Positions 1-7,776 of a stretch of 64,000 nucleotides of DNA are shown here, in pieces (the first letter of the stretch is position 1; each line of letters starts with the position of its first letter). This DNA comes from Maribacter litoralis (lineage in GTDB: Bacteria; Bacteroidota; Bacteroidia; Flavobacteriales; Flavobacteriaceae): assembly GCF_003075045.1 (NCBI RefSeq), contig NZ_QCZD01000005.1, positions 1-64,000 on the forward strand. Direction: 5' to 3'. The notes beneath the pieces are model-generated. The model was not told where the DNA came from. It did not search any database and saw only the letters and a list, made by a program, of their open reading frames with translations. The position numbers and the translations under genes are program-made.

Positions 1-109
1 AGGTGGCCATGGCGACGGGGCCCACCCCTTACCATTCCGAACAGGGAAGTTAAGACCGTTTGCGCCGATGGTACTGCTATACCAAGTGGGAGAGTAGGTA
101 GCCGCCTTT
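1..109 (+). rRNA. rrf: 5S ribosomal RNA (5' end at or just before the window edge)
   Basis: The conserved 5S core is readable (CCGAACAGGGAAGTTAAG and the GCGCCGATGGTACTG segment). The terminal helix pairs AGGTGGC at 1-7 with GCCGCCT at 101-107, so at most a few bases are missing at the left edge. It is followed at once by an intrinsic terminator, as expected for the last gene of an rrn operon; 16S and 23S would lie to the left, outside the window. Confidence 0.95.
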
Positions 110-113
110 TTCG

Positions 114-147
114 AAAGCCCCTTACAGCAATGTAAGGGGCTTTTTTT
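114..147 (+). terminator. Intrinsic terminator of the rrn operon
   Basis: A 13-bp perfect stem (AAAGCCCCTTACA at 114-126 with TGTAAGGGGCTTT at 131-143) and a short loop are followed by a T run, directly after the 5S gene. Confidence 0.93.
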
Positions 148-244
148 ATGGAATATATTCTAATACTTGATCTATCTTTTAATAATTTTAATATAATTAT
201 ACACTACTTCTTTAGAAATACTAAAGGACTAATTATAGATTCAT

Positions 245-877
245 ATGCCACTTCTAAAATTATTGGATAAAGAGGAAAGGTTTAACGCAATTTCCCACGG
301 TGTTGGGGCAGTACTGGCTATTGTAGGTCTATTTATATTACTCTCAGCTAATACGTATAAATCTGCATATGCAACCTTTGCTATCATTATCTATAGTATT
401 TCCTTAATAAGTATGTTGATGATGTCAACAGTATATCATGCCGTTGATGATAAGGTATGGAAAATGAGAACTCGAATTCTTGACCATATAAATATTTATT
501 ATTTAATAGCTGGTACTTATACACCCGTTGCACTAATAACACTTGTTAATGGTAATGGTTGGCTGATTTTCTTTATAGTTTGGGGAATTGCAGCTATTGG
601 AACTATATTGAAATTGTTTTTCATCGGTAAATTTGAAATGGTATCACTACTATTGTACTTGGCAATGGGATGGTTAATAGTATTAGATTTTCAAAATTTA
701 GTGGATAATACTTCAGAATTAGGAATTCAATTACTTATGTTAGGTGGGTTGTTCTACACTATAGGCATTCTATTCTATGCTGTGAGAAGAATACCTTACA
801 ATCACTTTATTTGGCATCTTTTTGTATTAGGTGGAGCTATTAGTCATTGGTTTTTTATTTATATAGATGTTATTTGA
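245..877 (+). CDS. trhA: Hemolysin III / TrhA-type PAQR membrane protein
   Basis: This 210-residue protein has seven predicted hydrophobic segments and belongs to the HlyIII/PAQR family of inner-membrane proteins. The family's zinc-site residues are visible: S61 and H65 (STVYH), D80, and H187-x3-H191 near the last helix, plus H18 in the SHGVGA motif. The length is normal for bacterial members. In some bacteria relatives affect membrane fluidity or energetics; the old hemolysin name need not imply toxicity. It stands alone after the rrn operon, and the next genes run on the opposite strand. The ATG at 245 begins the conserved N-terminus, so the start is likely right. Confidence 0.88.
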   Translation: MPLLKLLDKEERFNAISHGVGAVLAIVGLFILLSANTYKSAYATFAIIIYSISLISMLMMSTVYHAVDDKVWKMRTRILDHINIYYLIAGTYTPVALITLVNGNGWLIFFIVWGIAAIGTILKLFFIGKFEMVSLLLYLAMGWLIVLDFQNLVDNTSELGIQLLMLGGLFYTIGILFYAVRRIPYNHFIWHLFVLGGAISHWFFIYIDVI

Positions 878-899
878 TAAATGATTTGGTTTTGCCCTC

Positions 900-1325
900 T
901 TATGATTCAATAAAATCTTTATACTCTAGGTAGAATTTTTCTATTTGAAGCATATTATTGTTCAAAAACTCCATTGTTTGCCTCCATGTATTTTTATTAT
1001 GAATAGAAACATTATTCAATTCTACATATATTCTTGAAATTTCTTTTTGGTTTTTAAGAATATAGAAATCTTCAAAGTTGGCTTCTGGAAGAAAATCGTC
1101 TATTAAAATTGATTTTAGTGCTATTAATTTATCCCATACTTTGATTCTTTGTTCAAAATCTGAATCTACATCAATTGAGACCATTGCCATCTTTACATCA
1201 AAATGGAATTTAAAGGATAATCCTTTTACTTCAGTTTTGTACAATGTCCATTTGTACGGAAATGATTTACCAAATGCTATCCAAAATTCTTCTCGTAATT
1301 TTCGTGATTCTTCTTTACTGAACAT
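900..1325 (-). CDS. DUF4268-family protein
   Basis: A 141-residue soluble protein resembling DUF4268 (N-terminal FSKEESRKLREEFW, then a compact alpha/beta pattern ending in LEYKDFIES). There is no signal peptide or membrane segment. Its function is unknown; other DUF4268 domains sit in nuclease-like or restriction-associated proteins, but this standalone short form shows no catalytic motif I can name. Its ATG overlaps the stop codon of the upstream ZIP transporter gene by one base (TAATG), so the two are probably translationally coupled. Confidence 0.72.
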   Translation of the reverse strand: MFSKEESRKLREEFWIAFGKSFPYKWTLYKTEVKGLSFKFHFDVKMAMVSIDVDSDFEQRIKVWDKLIALKSILIDDFLPEANFEDFYILKNQKEISRIYVELNNVSIHNKNTWRQTMEFLNNNMLQIEKFYLEYKDFIES

Positions 1326-2035
1326 TATAGATAATATGCTATTGTTATACCTAGTAAAATCACTAATAATTTTCTTAAATTAAATTTATGCCCTTCAGAA
1401 CTTTCAAATAATATTACAGTTGAAATATGTAAGAATACGCCTATTACTAATGCATTTAAATAAATTCCATAAGTGGTAAATAATTCTATTGTATGTGCTA
1501 AATAGGTGCCTAAGGGTGTCATTAGTGAAAATAATAACATGAACAGACCGGCATATAGTGGTTTAATATTAGATGCCAATAGAAAAATACTAAGTATAAT
1601 TGCGATGGGTATTTTGTGTATTAATATGCCATAAATAATAGTGTCATTTGCATCAATGGGCAAGCCTTCTAAAAGTGAGTGTATACAAAGACTAATAAAA
1701 AGCAACCATGGAAAATTTTGACTATCTGTTGATATATGTACATGACCATGCTCAGCTCCTTTTGAAAAGAATTCTAAAAATATTTGAAATAGAATACCCA
1801 ACATAATAAATACACCGATTGTTTTTGGCGCTATGGTTGAATAGACTTCGGGTAGCATTTCAAAGATGGTCAAGGCTAAAAGAAAAGCACCGCTGAATGC
1901 CAATAAAAGTTTAAAGGATTCATTCTTTTGAGGTTTTGTAACCACCACAAAAAGAAAACTAATCAGCACTCCCAAAATTGGTAAAATATAAATCATATAA
2001 ATGCTAATTAAGCTTTTCAAAAGGAATTGGGTCAT
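1325..2035 (-). CDS. ZIP-family metal cation transporter
   Basis: A 236-residue membrane protein with about eight hydrophobic helices. ZIP-family hallmarks are the HSLLEG motif (H119-G124, helix 4) and HKIP (H140, helix 5), which form the metal path, and a histidine-bearing loop (H96, H98, H100) between helices 3 and 4. It probably imports Zn2+ or another divalent metal; the substrate cannot be read from sequence. It is divergent from the rlmL-like gene, with back-to-back promoter elements in between. A second in-frame ATG at residue 14 (MIYILPILG) is a possible alternative start. Confidence 0.88.
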   Translation of the reverse strand: MTQFLLKSLISIYMIYILPILGVLISFLFVVVTKPQKNESFKLLLAFSGAFLLALTIFEMLPEVYSTIAPKTIGVFIMLGILFQIFLEFFSKGAEHGHVHISTDSQNFPWLLFISLCIHSLLEGLPIDANDTIIYGILIHKIPIAIILSIFLLASNIKPLYAGLFMLLFSLMTPLGTYLAHTIELFTTYGIYLNALVIGVFLHISTVILFESSEGHKFNLRKLLVILLGITIAYYL

Positions 2036-2050
2036 ATTTTAAACTGGCGT

Positions 2051-2058
2051 CAAAATTA
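2051..2058 (-). promoter_or_regulatory. Candidate -7 element of the ZIP gene
   Basis: On the minus strand this reads TAATTTTG, matching the Bacteroidota -7 consensus TAnnTTTG, 15 bases before the ATG at 2035. No convincing TTG -33 box was found. It lies only three bases from the oppositely oriented element of the next gene. Confidence 0.55.
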
Positions 2059-2061
2059 GCG

Positions 2062-2069
2062 TATTTTTG
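2062..2069 (+). promoter_or_regulatory. Candidate -7 element of the rlmL-like gene
   Basis: TATTTTTG matches TAnnTTTG. It overlaps a GTG codon at 2069 that would otherwise be the longest start. The transcript would begin downstream of that GTG, so translation must start at ATG 2084 or 2090. Confidence 0.6.
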
Positions 2070-2083
2070 TGGTTCGTGAAAAG

Positions 2084-3259
2084 ATGAATATGGGTAATAA
2101 TTTTAAAATGGTCGCTAAGACCTTATTCGGTTTTGAAGAGCTTTTGTCAAAAGAACTTAGAAATCTTGGAGCTAGTAATGTAGTAGAAGGAGTAAGAAAT
2201 GTTTCTTTCGAAGGGGACAATGGATTTATGTACAAAGCGAACCTTTGTTTACGTACCGCTATTAAGATTATAAAGCCAATTCATTCGTTTCGCGTTAGGG
2301 ATGAAAAAGATCTGTATAGAAAAATATATGCGATGGATTGGACCGAATACCTATCTGTTAGTGAAACTTTTGCCATAGATGCTACCGTAAATTCAGAAAA
2401 GTTCACACATTCTTTATATGTGTCTCAAAAGACAAAAGACGCCATAGTAGATAAGTTTAGGGATACGGATGGAACTAGACCAGATGTGGATGTTAAAGAT
2501 CCAGATTTACGTATCAACATTCATATTCATAATAATGACTGTAATGTGTCTTTAGATAGTTCTGGGTATTCATTGCACAAAAGGGGATATCGTACCGCAA
2601 CCAATATCGCCCCAATTAATGAAGTGCTTGCTTCTGGTTTGCTTTTGTTGAGTGGCTGGGACGGTCAATGTGATTTTATGGACCCTATGTGTGGTAGTGG
2701 TACTATGTTGACAGAGGCAGCAATGATTGCTTGTAATATACCTGCCAATATTAATAGAAAGGGTTTTGCTTTTGAGAAATGGACGGATTTCGATGCGGAG
2801 CTATATGAGAAAATCGTAGACTCCAGTTTAAAGAAAACTAGAGAGTTTCACCATAAGATCATTGGGTATGACAAAGCCCCTTCTGCAGTAAGAAAAGCTC
2901 AAGACAATATTGAGAATGCAAATCTTGATGAATATATAACTGTCGAAAGAAAAGATTTCTTTAAAACCTCTAAACAAACAGAAGGAACATTGCACATGTG
3001 TTTTAATCCGCCTTATGGCGAACGTTTGGATATAGAGATGGAAAACTTTTATAGTGCCATTGGTGACACCTTAAAACAAGGTTATCCGGGAACTAATGCT
3101 TGGTTTGTAACCAGTAATTTACCAGCTTTGAAATTTGTAGGTTTACGACCTTCAAGAAAGATTAAAGTTTTCAACAGTCATTTGGAATCACGGTTGCTGA
3201 AGTATGAAATGTATGAAGGTAGTAAAAAAGCCAAATATCAAAATAGAACTGAGAAATGA
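2084..3259 (+). CDS. rlmL: THUMP-domain 23S rRNA (guanine-N2)-methyltransferase, RlmL-like
   Basis: A 391-residue SAM-dependent RNA methyltransferase. An N-terminal ferredoxin-like/THUMP region (about residues 1-155) precedes a Rossmann methyltransferase domain with the SAM loop DPMCGSGT (D200) and the catalytic NPPYGERL motif (N308) typical of N2-guanine methylation. It corresponds to the RlmL half of E. coli RlmKL (m2G2445 of 23S rRNA) and lacks the RlmK half, as is usual in Bacteroidota. The start was set to ATG 2084 because the longer GTG start (2069) lies in the promoter; ATG 2090 is also possible. The stop overlaps the next gene (ATGA). Confidence 0.88.
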   Translation: MNMGNNFKMVAKTLFGFEELLSKELRNLGASNVVEGVRNVSFEGDNGFMYKANLCLRTAIKIIKPIHSFRVRDEKDLYRKIYAMDWTEYLSVSETFAIDATVNSEKFTHSLYVSQKTKDAIVDKFRDTDGTRPDVDVKDPDLRINIHIHNNDCNVSLDSSGYSLHKRGYRTATNIAPINEVLASGLLLLSGWDGQCDFMDPMCGSGTMLTEAAMIACNIPANINRKGFAFEKWTDFDAELYEKIVDSSLKKTREFHHKIIGYDKAPSAVRKAQDNIENANLDEYITVERKDFFKTSKQTEGTLHMCFNPPYGERLDIEMENFYSAIGDTLKQGYPGTNAWFVTSNLPALKFVGLRPSRKIKVFNSHLESRLLKYEMYEGSKKAKYQNRTEK

Positions 3260-3486
3260 AATTGAAACACAAGGTATTAGTTTATAATTTTTTAGCCTTT
3301 GCACTATTATTCATAGTATTCCGTGTCGTACTACATATGACTTTAACAATAAGTTCAATTTATTTATCTGTAATTGCGGCAATTTCGGCATCATTTTTAG
3401 CGCCTAAGTTTACAGTAGTCAAAATTGAAGCTGTTAAAAAAATAGTTATGAAGTGGATTTTTATAAAAGGATTTAAAATTTTATAA
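3256..3486 (+). CDS. Small two-helix membrane protein, function unknown
   Basis: A 76-residue protein with a basic N-terminus (MKLKHK), two hydrophobic segments (about residues 9-28 and 33-50) and a lysine-rich C-terminus ending in a third weakly hydrophobic stretch. The ATG overlaps the rlmL stop (ATGA), a sign of translational coupling. The 3' end overlaps the convergent DUF6048 gene by six bases. No family recognised. The coupling and reading-frame integrity make it a likely real gene. Confidence 0.6.
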   Translation: MKLKHKVLVYNFLAFALLFIVFRVVLHMTLTISSIYLSVIAAISASFLAPKFTVVKIEAVKKIVMKWIFIKGFKIL

Positions 3487-4269
3487 ACCTTCATTCGGTC
3501 TTGGAGGTGGTCCTTGGGGCTCTGTTGAATTTTCAGTTTTTTTCTTTGCTTTGTTCTTCTTTTTGTAGAAAGGAATAAAGTATGAGATGCTAAAATTATA
3601 ACCCACTCCAAAATTACTGTCCCAAGTTACCTTATTGAAACCGGGAACCCAAAGATTAGGAAACCGTTCATCTTCTTTCTGACTTAGAATAAGACCTAAA
3701 CGAATACTTGCACCAACATATATATTAGAAAGCAATTCTACTTTTGTGCCAAAAACACCTTCTATCCAAGTGGCGGAAAGACCTGAAAATTCCTCAGCTT
3801 CGGTAGATCCTGTAGCAAAATCATCTGGATTCCAATATCTATTGGTATCAAAATATTGATAATTATTGAGCGTATTGTCAAAAGAACTATACGCTATTCT
3901 ACCACCCATATAGATCATATTTCGTTCTCCATACCAGTTAAAATAGTTGTTCTTATCAATACCAATTTTAATATAACTGCCATTGGTAGTAAAATTATAA
4001 AGATCTTCTTGCCGCGTTTTTTCTTCGCTACCTAGTTCAGCTGCCAAGTATAGATTTTGGGTTAGTCTATAATCGGCTACAAATTCTAAACCTTTATAAT
4101 TGTCATCTAATGAGCTCGTAATAATTCTGCTTATATCTATACCTGCTCTTAGTCCGTAAGATTGCTTGTATTCTACCGAATCTTTTGGGTGTAAATCTAT
4201 AGGCTTGCTCTGGCCCAGCGCCAAAAACGTACTTAGAACTAATAATAGATTAATGAAAGATCTTGACAT
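3481..4269 (-). CDS. DUF6048-family outer-membrane beta-barrel-like protein
   Basis: A 262-residue exported protein with signal peptide MSRSFINLLLVLSTFLALGQS. Alternating hydrophobic/aromatic strands (for example YGLRAGIDISRI, GLEFVADYRL, YNFSISYFIPFY) suggest a small outer-membrane barrel. The C-terminus is a Lys-rich then Pro-rich tail (KKKNKAKKK, GPPPRP). It matches the DUF6048 family, usually found next to DUF6452 and the RlmD gene in flavobacteria, as here. The ATG lies inside the end of the DUF6452 gene (20-base overlap). The function is unknown; an envelope role is inferred. Confidence 0.78.
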   Translation of the reverse strand: MSRSFINLLLVLSTFLALGQSKPIDLHPKDSVEYKQSYGLRAGIDISRIITSSLDDNYKGLEFVADYRLTQNLYLAAELGSEEKTRQEDLYNFTTNGSYIKIGIDKNNYFNWYGERNMIYMGGRIAYSSFDNTLNNYQYFDTNRYWNPDDFATGSTEAEEFSGLSATWIEGVFGTKVELLSNIYVGASIRLGLILSQKEDERFPNLWVPGFNKVTWDSNFGVGYNFSISYFIPFYKKKNKAKKKTENSTEPQGPPPRPNEGL

Positions 4270-4756
4270 GTGTAGAATCTGAGTTGGTGACTAAAGACTG
4301 CGTAATTTCTATATCTTGAATCCAATTATCTGTATCTGCGGTAACATTTGCTTCAAGCTCATCATAATTAACGATGAAACCGCAACCACGTGATAGAAAA
4401 TCTTCAATTCTAGAATATGAAAAATTGATAGTATCTAAATTACCTGTTTCTGAACCATTATCGTCTGAAGCAGATTCATTGATCATAATGAAACTAGCAC
4501 TATCCTCGTCGGTTTTTAAGGGTATTGTAATGGAGCTTAAACTTGAGCGATCTGTAAATGTACCTACTGTAACAGATTGCCCGACGCCCACAACTCTTAA
4601 AGTTGTAACTTCTTTTAAAGTCGATGTGTCTGTAGCGTCATAAAACTCTATGACCAAAAGGGGAGTATCACCTTCAACACAAATGTCATCCTTTTCACAT
4701 GAAGATGCCCAAATAATTGCCCAGAAAAGTAATATCCCGAAATATAATCTTCTCAT
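4250..4756 (-). CDS. DUF6452-family lipoprotein
   Basis: A 168-residue lipoprotein with signal sequence and lipobox (WASSC, Cys20) followed by EKDDICVEGDTP, where a second Cys starts the mature beta-rich domain. It matches DUF6452, a flavobacterial family of unknown function. It sits one base downstream of rlmD and overlaps DUF6048 by 20 bases, so the three probably form one transcript. A surface or periplasmic partner of the DUF6048 barrel is plausible but only inferred from pairing. Confidence 0.76.
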   Translation of the reverse strand: MRRLYFGILLFWAIIWASSCEKDDICVEGDTPLLVIEFYDATDTSTLKEVTTLRVVGVGQSVTVGTFTDRSSLSSITIPLKTDEDSASFIMINESASDDNGSETGNLDTINFSYSRIEDFLSRGCGFIVNYDELEANVTADTDNWIQDIEITQSLVTNSDSTHVKIFH

Positions 4757-4757
4757 C

Positions 4758-6170
4758 CTAAATTTTCTTTTCTAAAAGTACAACATTTTCTACGTGATGT
4801 GTTTGCGGAAACATATCTACAGGTTGAACCTTAATAATGTTGTACATTTCTTTCATCAATTCTAAATCTCTAGCTTGGGTAGCACTATTACAGCTAACAT
4901 ACACTACTTTTTTAGGCGCAATGTTCAATATTTGTTGAACAACATCTTTATGCATTCCATCACGTGGTGGGTCGGTAATTATAACATCGGGAACACCGTT
5001 TTGAGCTATAAACTGTTCGTTAAAAACATTTTTCATGTCTCCAACAAAAAAGTCTACGTTTTCAATTGCATTTCTTTCTGCATTGGCTTTTGCATCTAAA
5101 ATAGCTTCAGGAACAGATTCAATACCAACAACCTTCTTTGCTTTTTTTGATACGAATTGTGCTATGGTTCCCGTGCCTGTGTAAAGGTCATAAACCAATT
5201 CATCACCTTTTAAATTGGCAAAATTTCTGGTGATTTTGTAAAGCTCATAAGCCTGCTCGGAGTTGGTTTGATAAAACGACTTTGCATTGATCTTAAATTT
5301 AAGCCCTTCCATTTCCTCAAAAATATGATCTCTTCCAGAAAAACAGATGATTTCTTGATCATATATAGTATCGTTCTGCTTCGGGTTTATTACATATAAC
5401 AAAGATGTTATCTCAGGGAACGTAGTTGTTAAATGGTTCAATAAAAGCTCTCTTTTCTCCTTGTCATTTTCAAAAAATTGCACCAATACCATTATCTCGC
5501 CAATAGATGATGTTCTTAGCATTAATGTGCGTAACATACCATATTGGTTTCTTGGGTTGAAAAACGTTAATCCGTTTTCAATAGCAAATCTTTTTGTTTC
5601 TAATCGAATGGCGTTTGAAGGGTCTTTTTGAAGATGACATTTTTTAATGTCCAATATTTTATCCCACATACCTGGTATGTGAAAACCTAAAGCATTTTTA
5701 TCATCGATTTGCTTGTCAGATTGAATTTCATCTAGGGTAAGCCAACGACTATCGGAAAATGAAAATTCCATCTTATTTCTGTAGAAATACTGTTTCTCAG
5801 AACCTAAAATCGGCGTCATTTCCGGTAAATCTAAATGGCCGATTCTTTTAAGATTGTTCTCTACTTCTTTTTGTTTGTAGAATAGTTGATGCTCGTAGCC
5901 CATATCTTGCCATTTGCAACCTCCACAGACATTAAAATGTTGACAAACTGGATCTACCCTTTTATCTGAAAGGGAGTGAAAATTAATTGCTGTGCCCTCG
6001 AAATATGCTTTTCGCTTTTTAGTGGTTTGTACATCTACCACATCACCAGGTACAGTGTTGTTCAAGAAAATAACCCTACCATCTGGGGCTTTACCAATAG
6101 TTTTACCTTTTGCAGCTGCATCGGTCACCAAAACATTTTCAAAAACCAGTCGCTTTTTCTTTTTTCGCAT
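4758..6170 (-). CDS. rlmD: 23S rRNA (uracil-C5)-methyltransferase RlmD/RumA
   Basis: A 470-residue TrmA/RumA-family enzyme: an N-terminal TRAM RNA-binding domain (about 5-65), a 4Fe-4S cysteine pattern (CQHFNVCGGC, with a likely fourth Cys in DIKKCHLQ), a SAM-binding core (YDLYTGTGT) and the catalytic cysteine in VYVSCNSAT after DPPRDGMH. It forms m5U in 23S rRNA (U1939 in E. coli). The first nine codons of the longest frame were excluded: they overlap the TACTTTTG promoter element, and ATG 6170 starts the conserved MRKKKKRLVFEN. It leads the rlmD-DUF6452-DUF6048 unit. Confidence 0.93.
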   Translation of the reverse strand: MRKKKKRLVFENVLVTDAAAKGKTIGKAPDGRVIFLNNTVPGDVVDVQTTKKRKAYFEGTAINFHSLSDKRVDPVCQHFNVCGGCKWQDMGYEHQLFYKQKEVENNLKRIGHLDLPEMTPILGSEKQYFYRNKMEFSFSDSRWLTLDEIQSDKQIDDKNALGFHIPGMWDKILDIKKCHLQKDPSNAIRLETKRFAIENGLTFFNPRNQYGMLRTLMLRTSSIGEIMVLVQFFENDKEKRELLLNHLTTTFPEITSLLYVINPKQNDTIYDQEIICFSGRDHIFEEMEGLKFKINAKSFYQTNSEQAYELYKITRNFANLKGDELVYDLYTGTGTIAQFVSKKAKKVVGIESVPEAILDAKANAERNAIENVDFFVGDMKNVFNEQFIAQNGVPDVIITDPPRDGMHKDVVQQILNIAPKKVVYVSCNSATQARDLELMKEMYNIIKVQPVDMFPQTHHVENVVLLEKKI

Positions 6171-6174
6171 GTGG

Positions 6175-6182
6175 CAAAAGTA
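6175..6182 (-). promoter_or_regulatory. Candidate -7 element of rlmD
   Basis: On the minus strand TACTTTTG (TAnnTTTG consensus) ends only four bases before ATG 6170. The rlmD mRNA would therefore be nearly leaderless. Confidence 0.6.
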
Positions 6183-6289
6183 AGCATCCCGTTGCATTTA
6201 TTATAACTAATAAGTACTGTTGACTTGTTATATTTAGTTAAAAAGGAAGTTCTTTATAGTAATGCACAGGTTTGGGTTTTCATAAGTAT

Positions 6290-6332
6290 AAAAGTCAGGA
6301 ATATCGTTTTGCAAGATTTCCTGACTTTTAAA
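6290..6332 (-). terminator. Terminator of the TM-helix-repeat gene
   Basis: A perfect 12-bp stem (AAAAGTCAGGAA at 6290-6301 with TTCCTGACTTTT at 6318-6329) lies just past the stop of the minus-strand gene ending at 6355. The stem ends in T-rich sequence when read leftwards. Confidence 0.75.
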
Positions 6333-6354
6333 TTTTATTTGGTAGAAAAAGCTA

Positions 6355-7527
6355 CTATTTCTTTTTGTTGAATTTATTTAAAATTCTCTCCATTTGTTTA
6401 CCTGCAGCTTCTCTTCCGCCTAAGCCAAAAGATAATGCAATGGTGACTGCAATGGTGCCTAATGTAATACCAAAAGCCATGTTTATTATGTCATCACCAA
6501 TACCCATGGTTTTAAGACCCATCGCTAAGAAAATAGCTAAAATGCACATTCTTACTATCGAGGCTACAAAAAGATTATTTTCATCTTTGGCCATTGTTTT
6601 GTGAGCCGTTGAAGCAATCCAATTACCTATGATCAGTATAACAAGTCCAAATAGAATATTTCCTGAAACCCCAACTAGGGTGTCCAATACATTTGTCAGT
6701 TTTTCAAATTCTAATTTTTCCAGTGCGGTAATAATCCCAAAAAGAACAATGAAAAAATAAACCACGTTACCAATTAATTTTGCAAGATTGGTTTTAGACG
6801 AAATACTGCTTAAGTTCATTTTGTTAACTATGCCATCTAAATTTAAACTCTCTAATAAATCGGTTATTAAGCCAGCAACAAATTTACCTCCAATTACAAA
6901 TATTAGTAGAATTAGTACTGCAACAATAATTTTAGGGATGGCATTGAAAAACTGTTCTAACATATGTGTTGCCGGAACAGAAATGGCATCCATATTTAAA
7001 ATATTAAGAGCAGTGATCAATAATGGAATGAATATGAAAATAAAAACGACTTTTTTAAGTATGTTCACTAAATTTAAATTCTCGGGTAATTTTAATTTAG
7101 GAACAAAGCTTTGTATGGTTTCACCAGAAAGCCCAACAAGTTCAGAAACTATGGTTGCTAACATATAACCAATATAACCTACTAAGCCTGCACCTACAAT
7201 ATTAGGTATGTAATTTGTAAACCCATTAAGTAAATTTTTGACCGGATCTAGAACACTTCTCATTCCCAGCTTTTCTAGCGCAAGCATGAAAACAAAAATC
7301 ATGATAAAAAAGTATACTAGTTTTCCAATAAAGGATGATAGTACAACTTTGCCCGTTCCAAGTTTGCTGTCTACATTCGTTTTTTTGATTAATTTGGTAA
7401 TCAGCCTTTTTAAAAATCCAGCAATAAACCAGCCAATAATAAGTATTAGTATAGCGCCAATAGTAGTTGGTAAAAAATCGCCAACTGAGTTGGAAAGGCT
7501 GGTCATAATGTTCTCTAAATAGTTCAT
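6355..7527 (-). CDS. Mechanosensitive-channel-like protein with conserved TM-helix repeats
   Basis: A 390-residue, very hydrophobic protein of the 'conserved TM helix' type found in MscS-related proteins. The sequence is internally duplicated: a unit with LVYFFIMIFVFMLALEKLGM near residue 80 recurs as VVYFFIVLFGIITALEKLEF near residue 260, each preceded by a helix-Gly-helix segment (for example IGWFIAGFLKRL). No MscS pore/beta domain is seen; the protein ends with GLGGREAAGKQMERIL and a basic tail. It probably forms an inner-membrane channel or membrane-tension protein, inferred from family only. It is monocistronic, with its own terminator. Confidence 0.78.
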   Translation of the reverse strand: MNYLENIMTSLSNSVGDFLPTTIGAILILIIGWFIAGFLKRLITKLIKKTNVDSKLGTGKVVLSSFIGKLVYFFIMIFVFMLALEKLGMRSVLDPVKNLLNGFTNYIPNIVGAGLVGYIGYMLATIVSELVGLSGETIQSFVPKLKLPENLNLVNILKKVVFIFIFIPLLITALNILNMDAISVPATHMLEQFFNAIPKIIVAVLILLIFVIGGKFVAGLITDLLESLNLDGIVNKMNLSSISSKTNLAKLIGNVVYFFIVLFGIITALEKLEFEKLTNVLDTLVGVSGNILFGLVILIIGNWIASTAHKTMAKDENNLFVASIVRMCILAIFLAMGLKTMGIGDDIINMAFGITLGTIAVTIALSFGLGGREAAGKQMERILNKFNKKK

Positions 7528-7696
7528 AGTGTTCTTTTTATAATTAATTGGTTGTATTGGTTAAGACACAATTTTTTGTTAGAGGTCACATTATATCGTA
7601 GTTCATAGCTTCTTAAAGGTTTTATGGTGATTCAAAAAAATTATTTATTAAGTTTGTAATTCTACAGGATGATTTCTCTCCCACGCTGAATTTTCG

Positions 7697-7716
7697 TCCC
7701 GATGGCTTTATCGGGA
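7697..7716. repeat. Short inverted repeat upstream of rocD
   Basis: TCCCGAT / ATCGGGA with the six-base loop GGCTTT, about 60 bases before the rocD ATG. It lacks a T run, so it is not a standard terminator. The rest of the 249-base intergenic stretch shows no gene or clear promoter. Confidence 0.6.
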
Positions 7717-7776
7717 TCTGAAAGGAAAAAGGTATAGAAGGAATTGCTAAAGTTTTATTTAAAGTAATTTTTTATC

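Noticed and set aside
900..1325. The DUF4268 protein as part of a restriction or defence system
   Set aside because: It lacks partner methylase/nuclease genes and is coupled to a metal transporter.
1078..1383. A plus-strand reading frame antisense to the DUF4268 gene
   Set aside because: It is the mirror of a better-supported gene, has no family match and overlaps two coupled genes.
7540..7776. A tRNA or small RNA upstream of rocD
   Set aside because: No cloverleaf or anticodon arm; only a 7-bp inverted repeat without a T run is seen.
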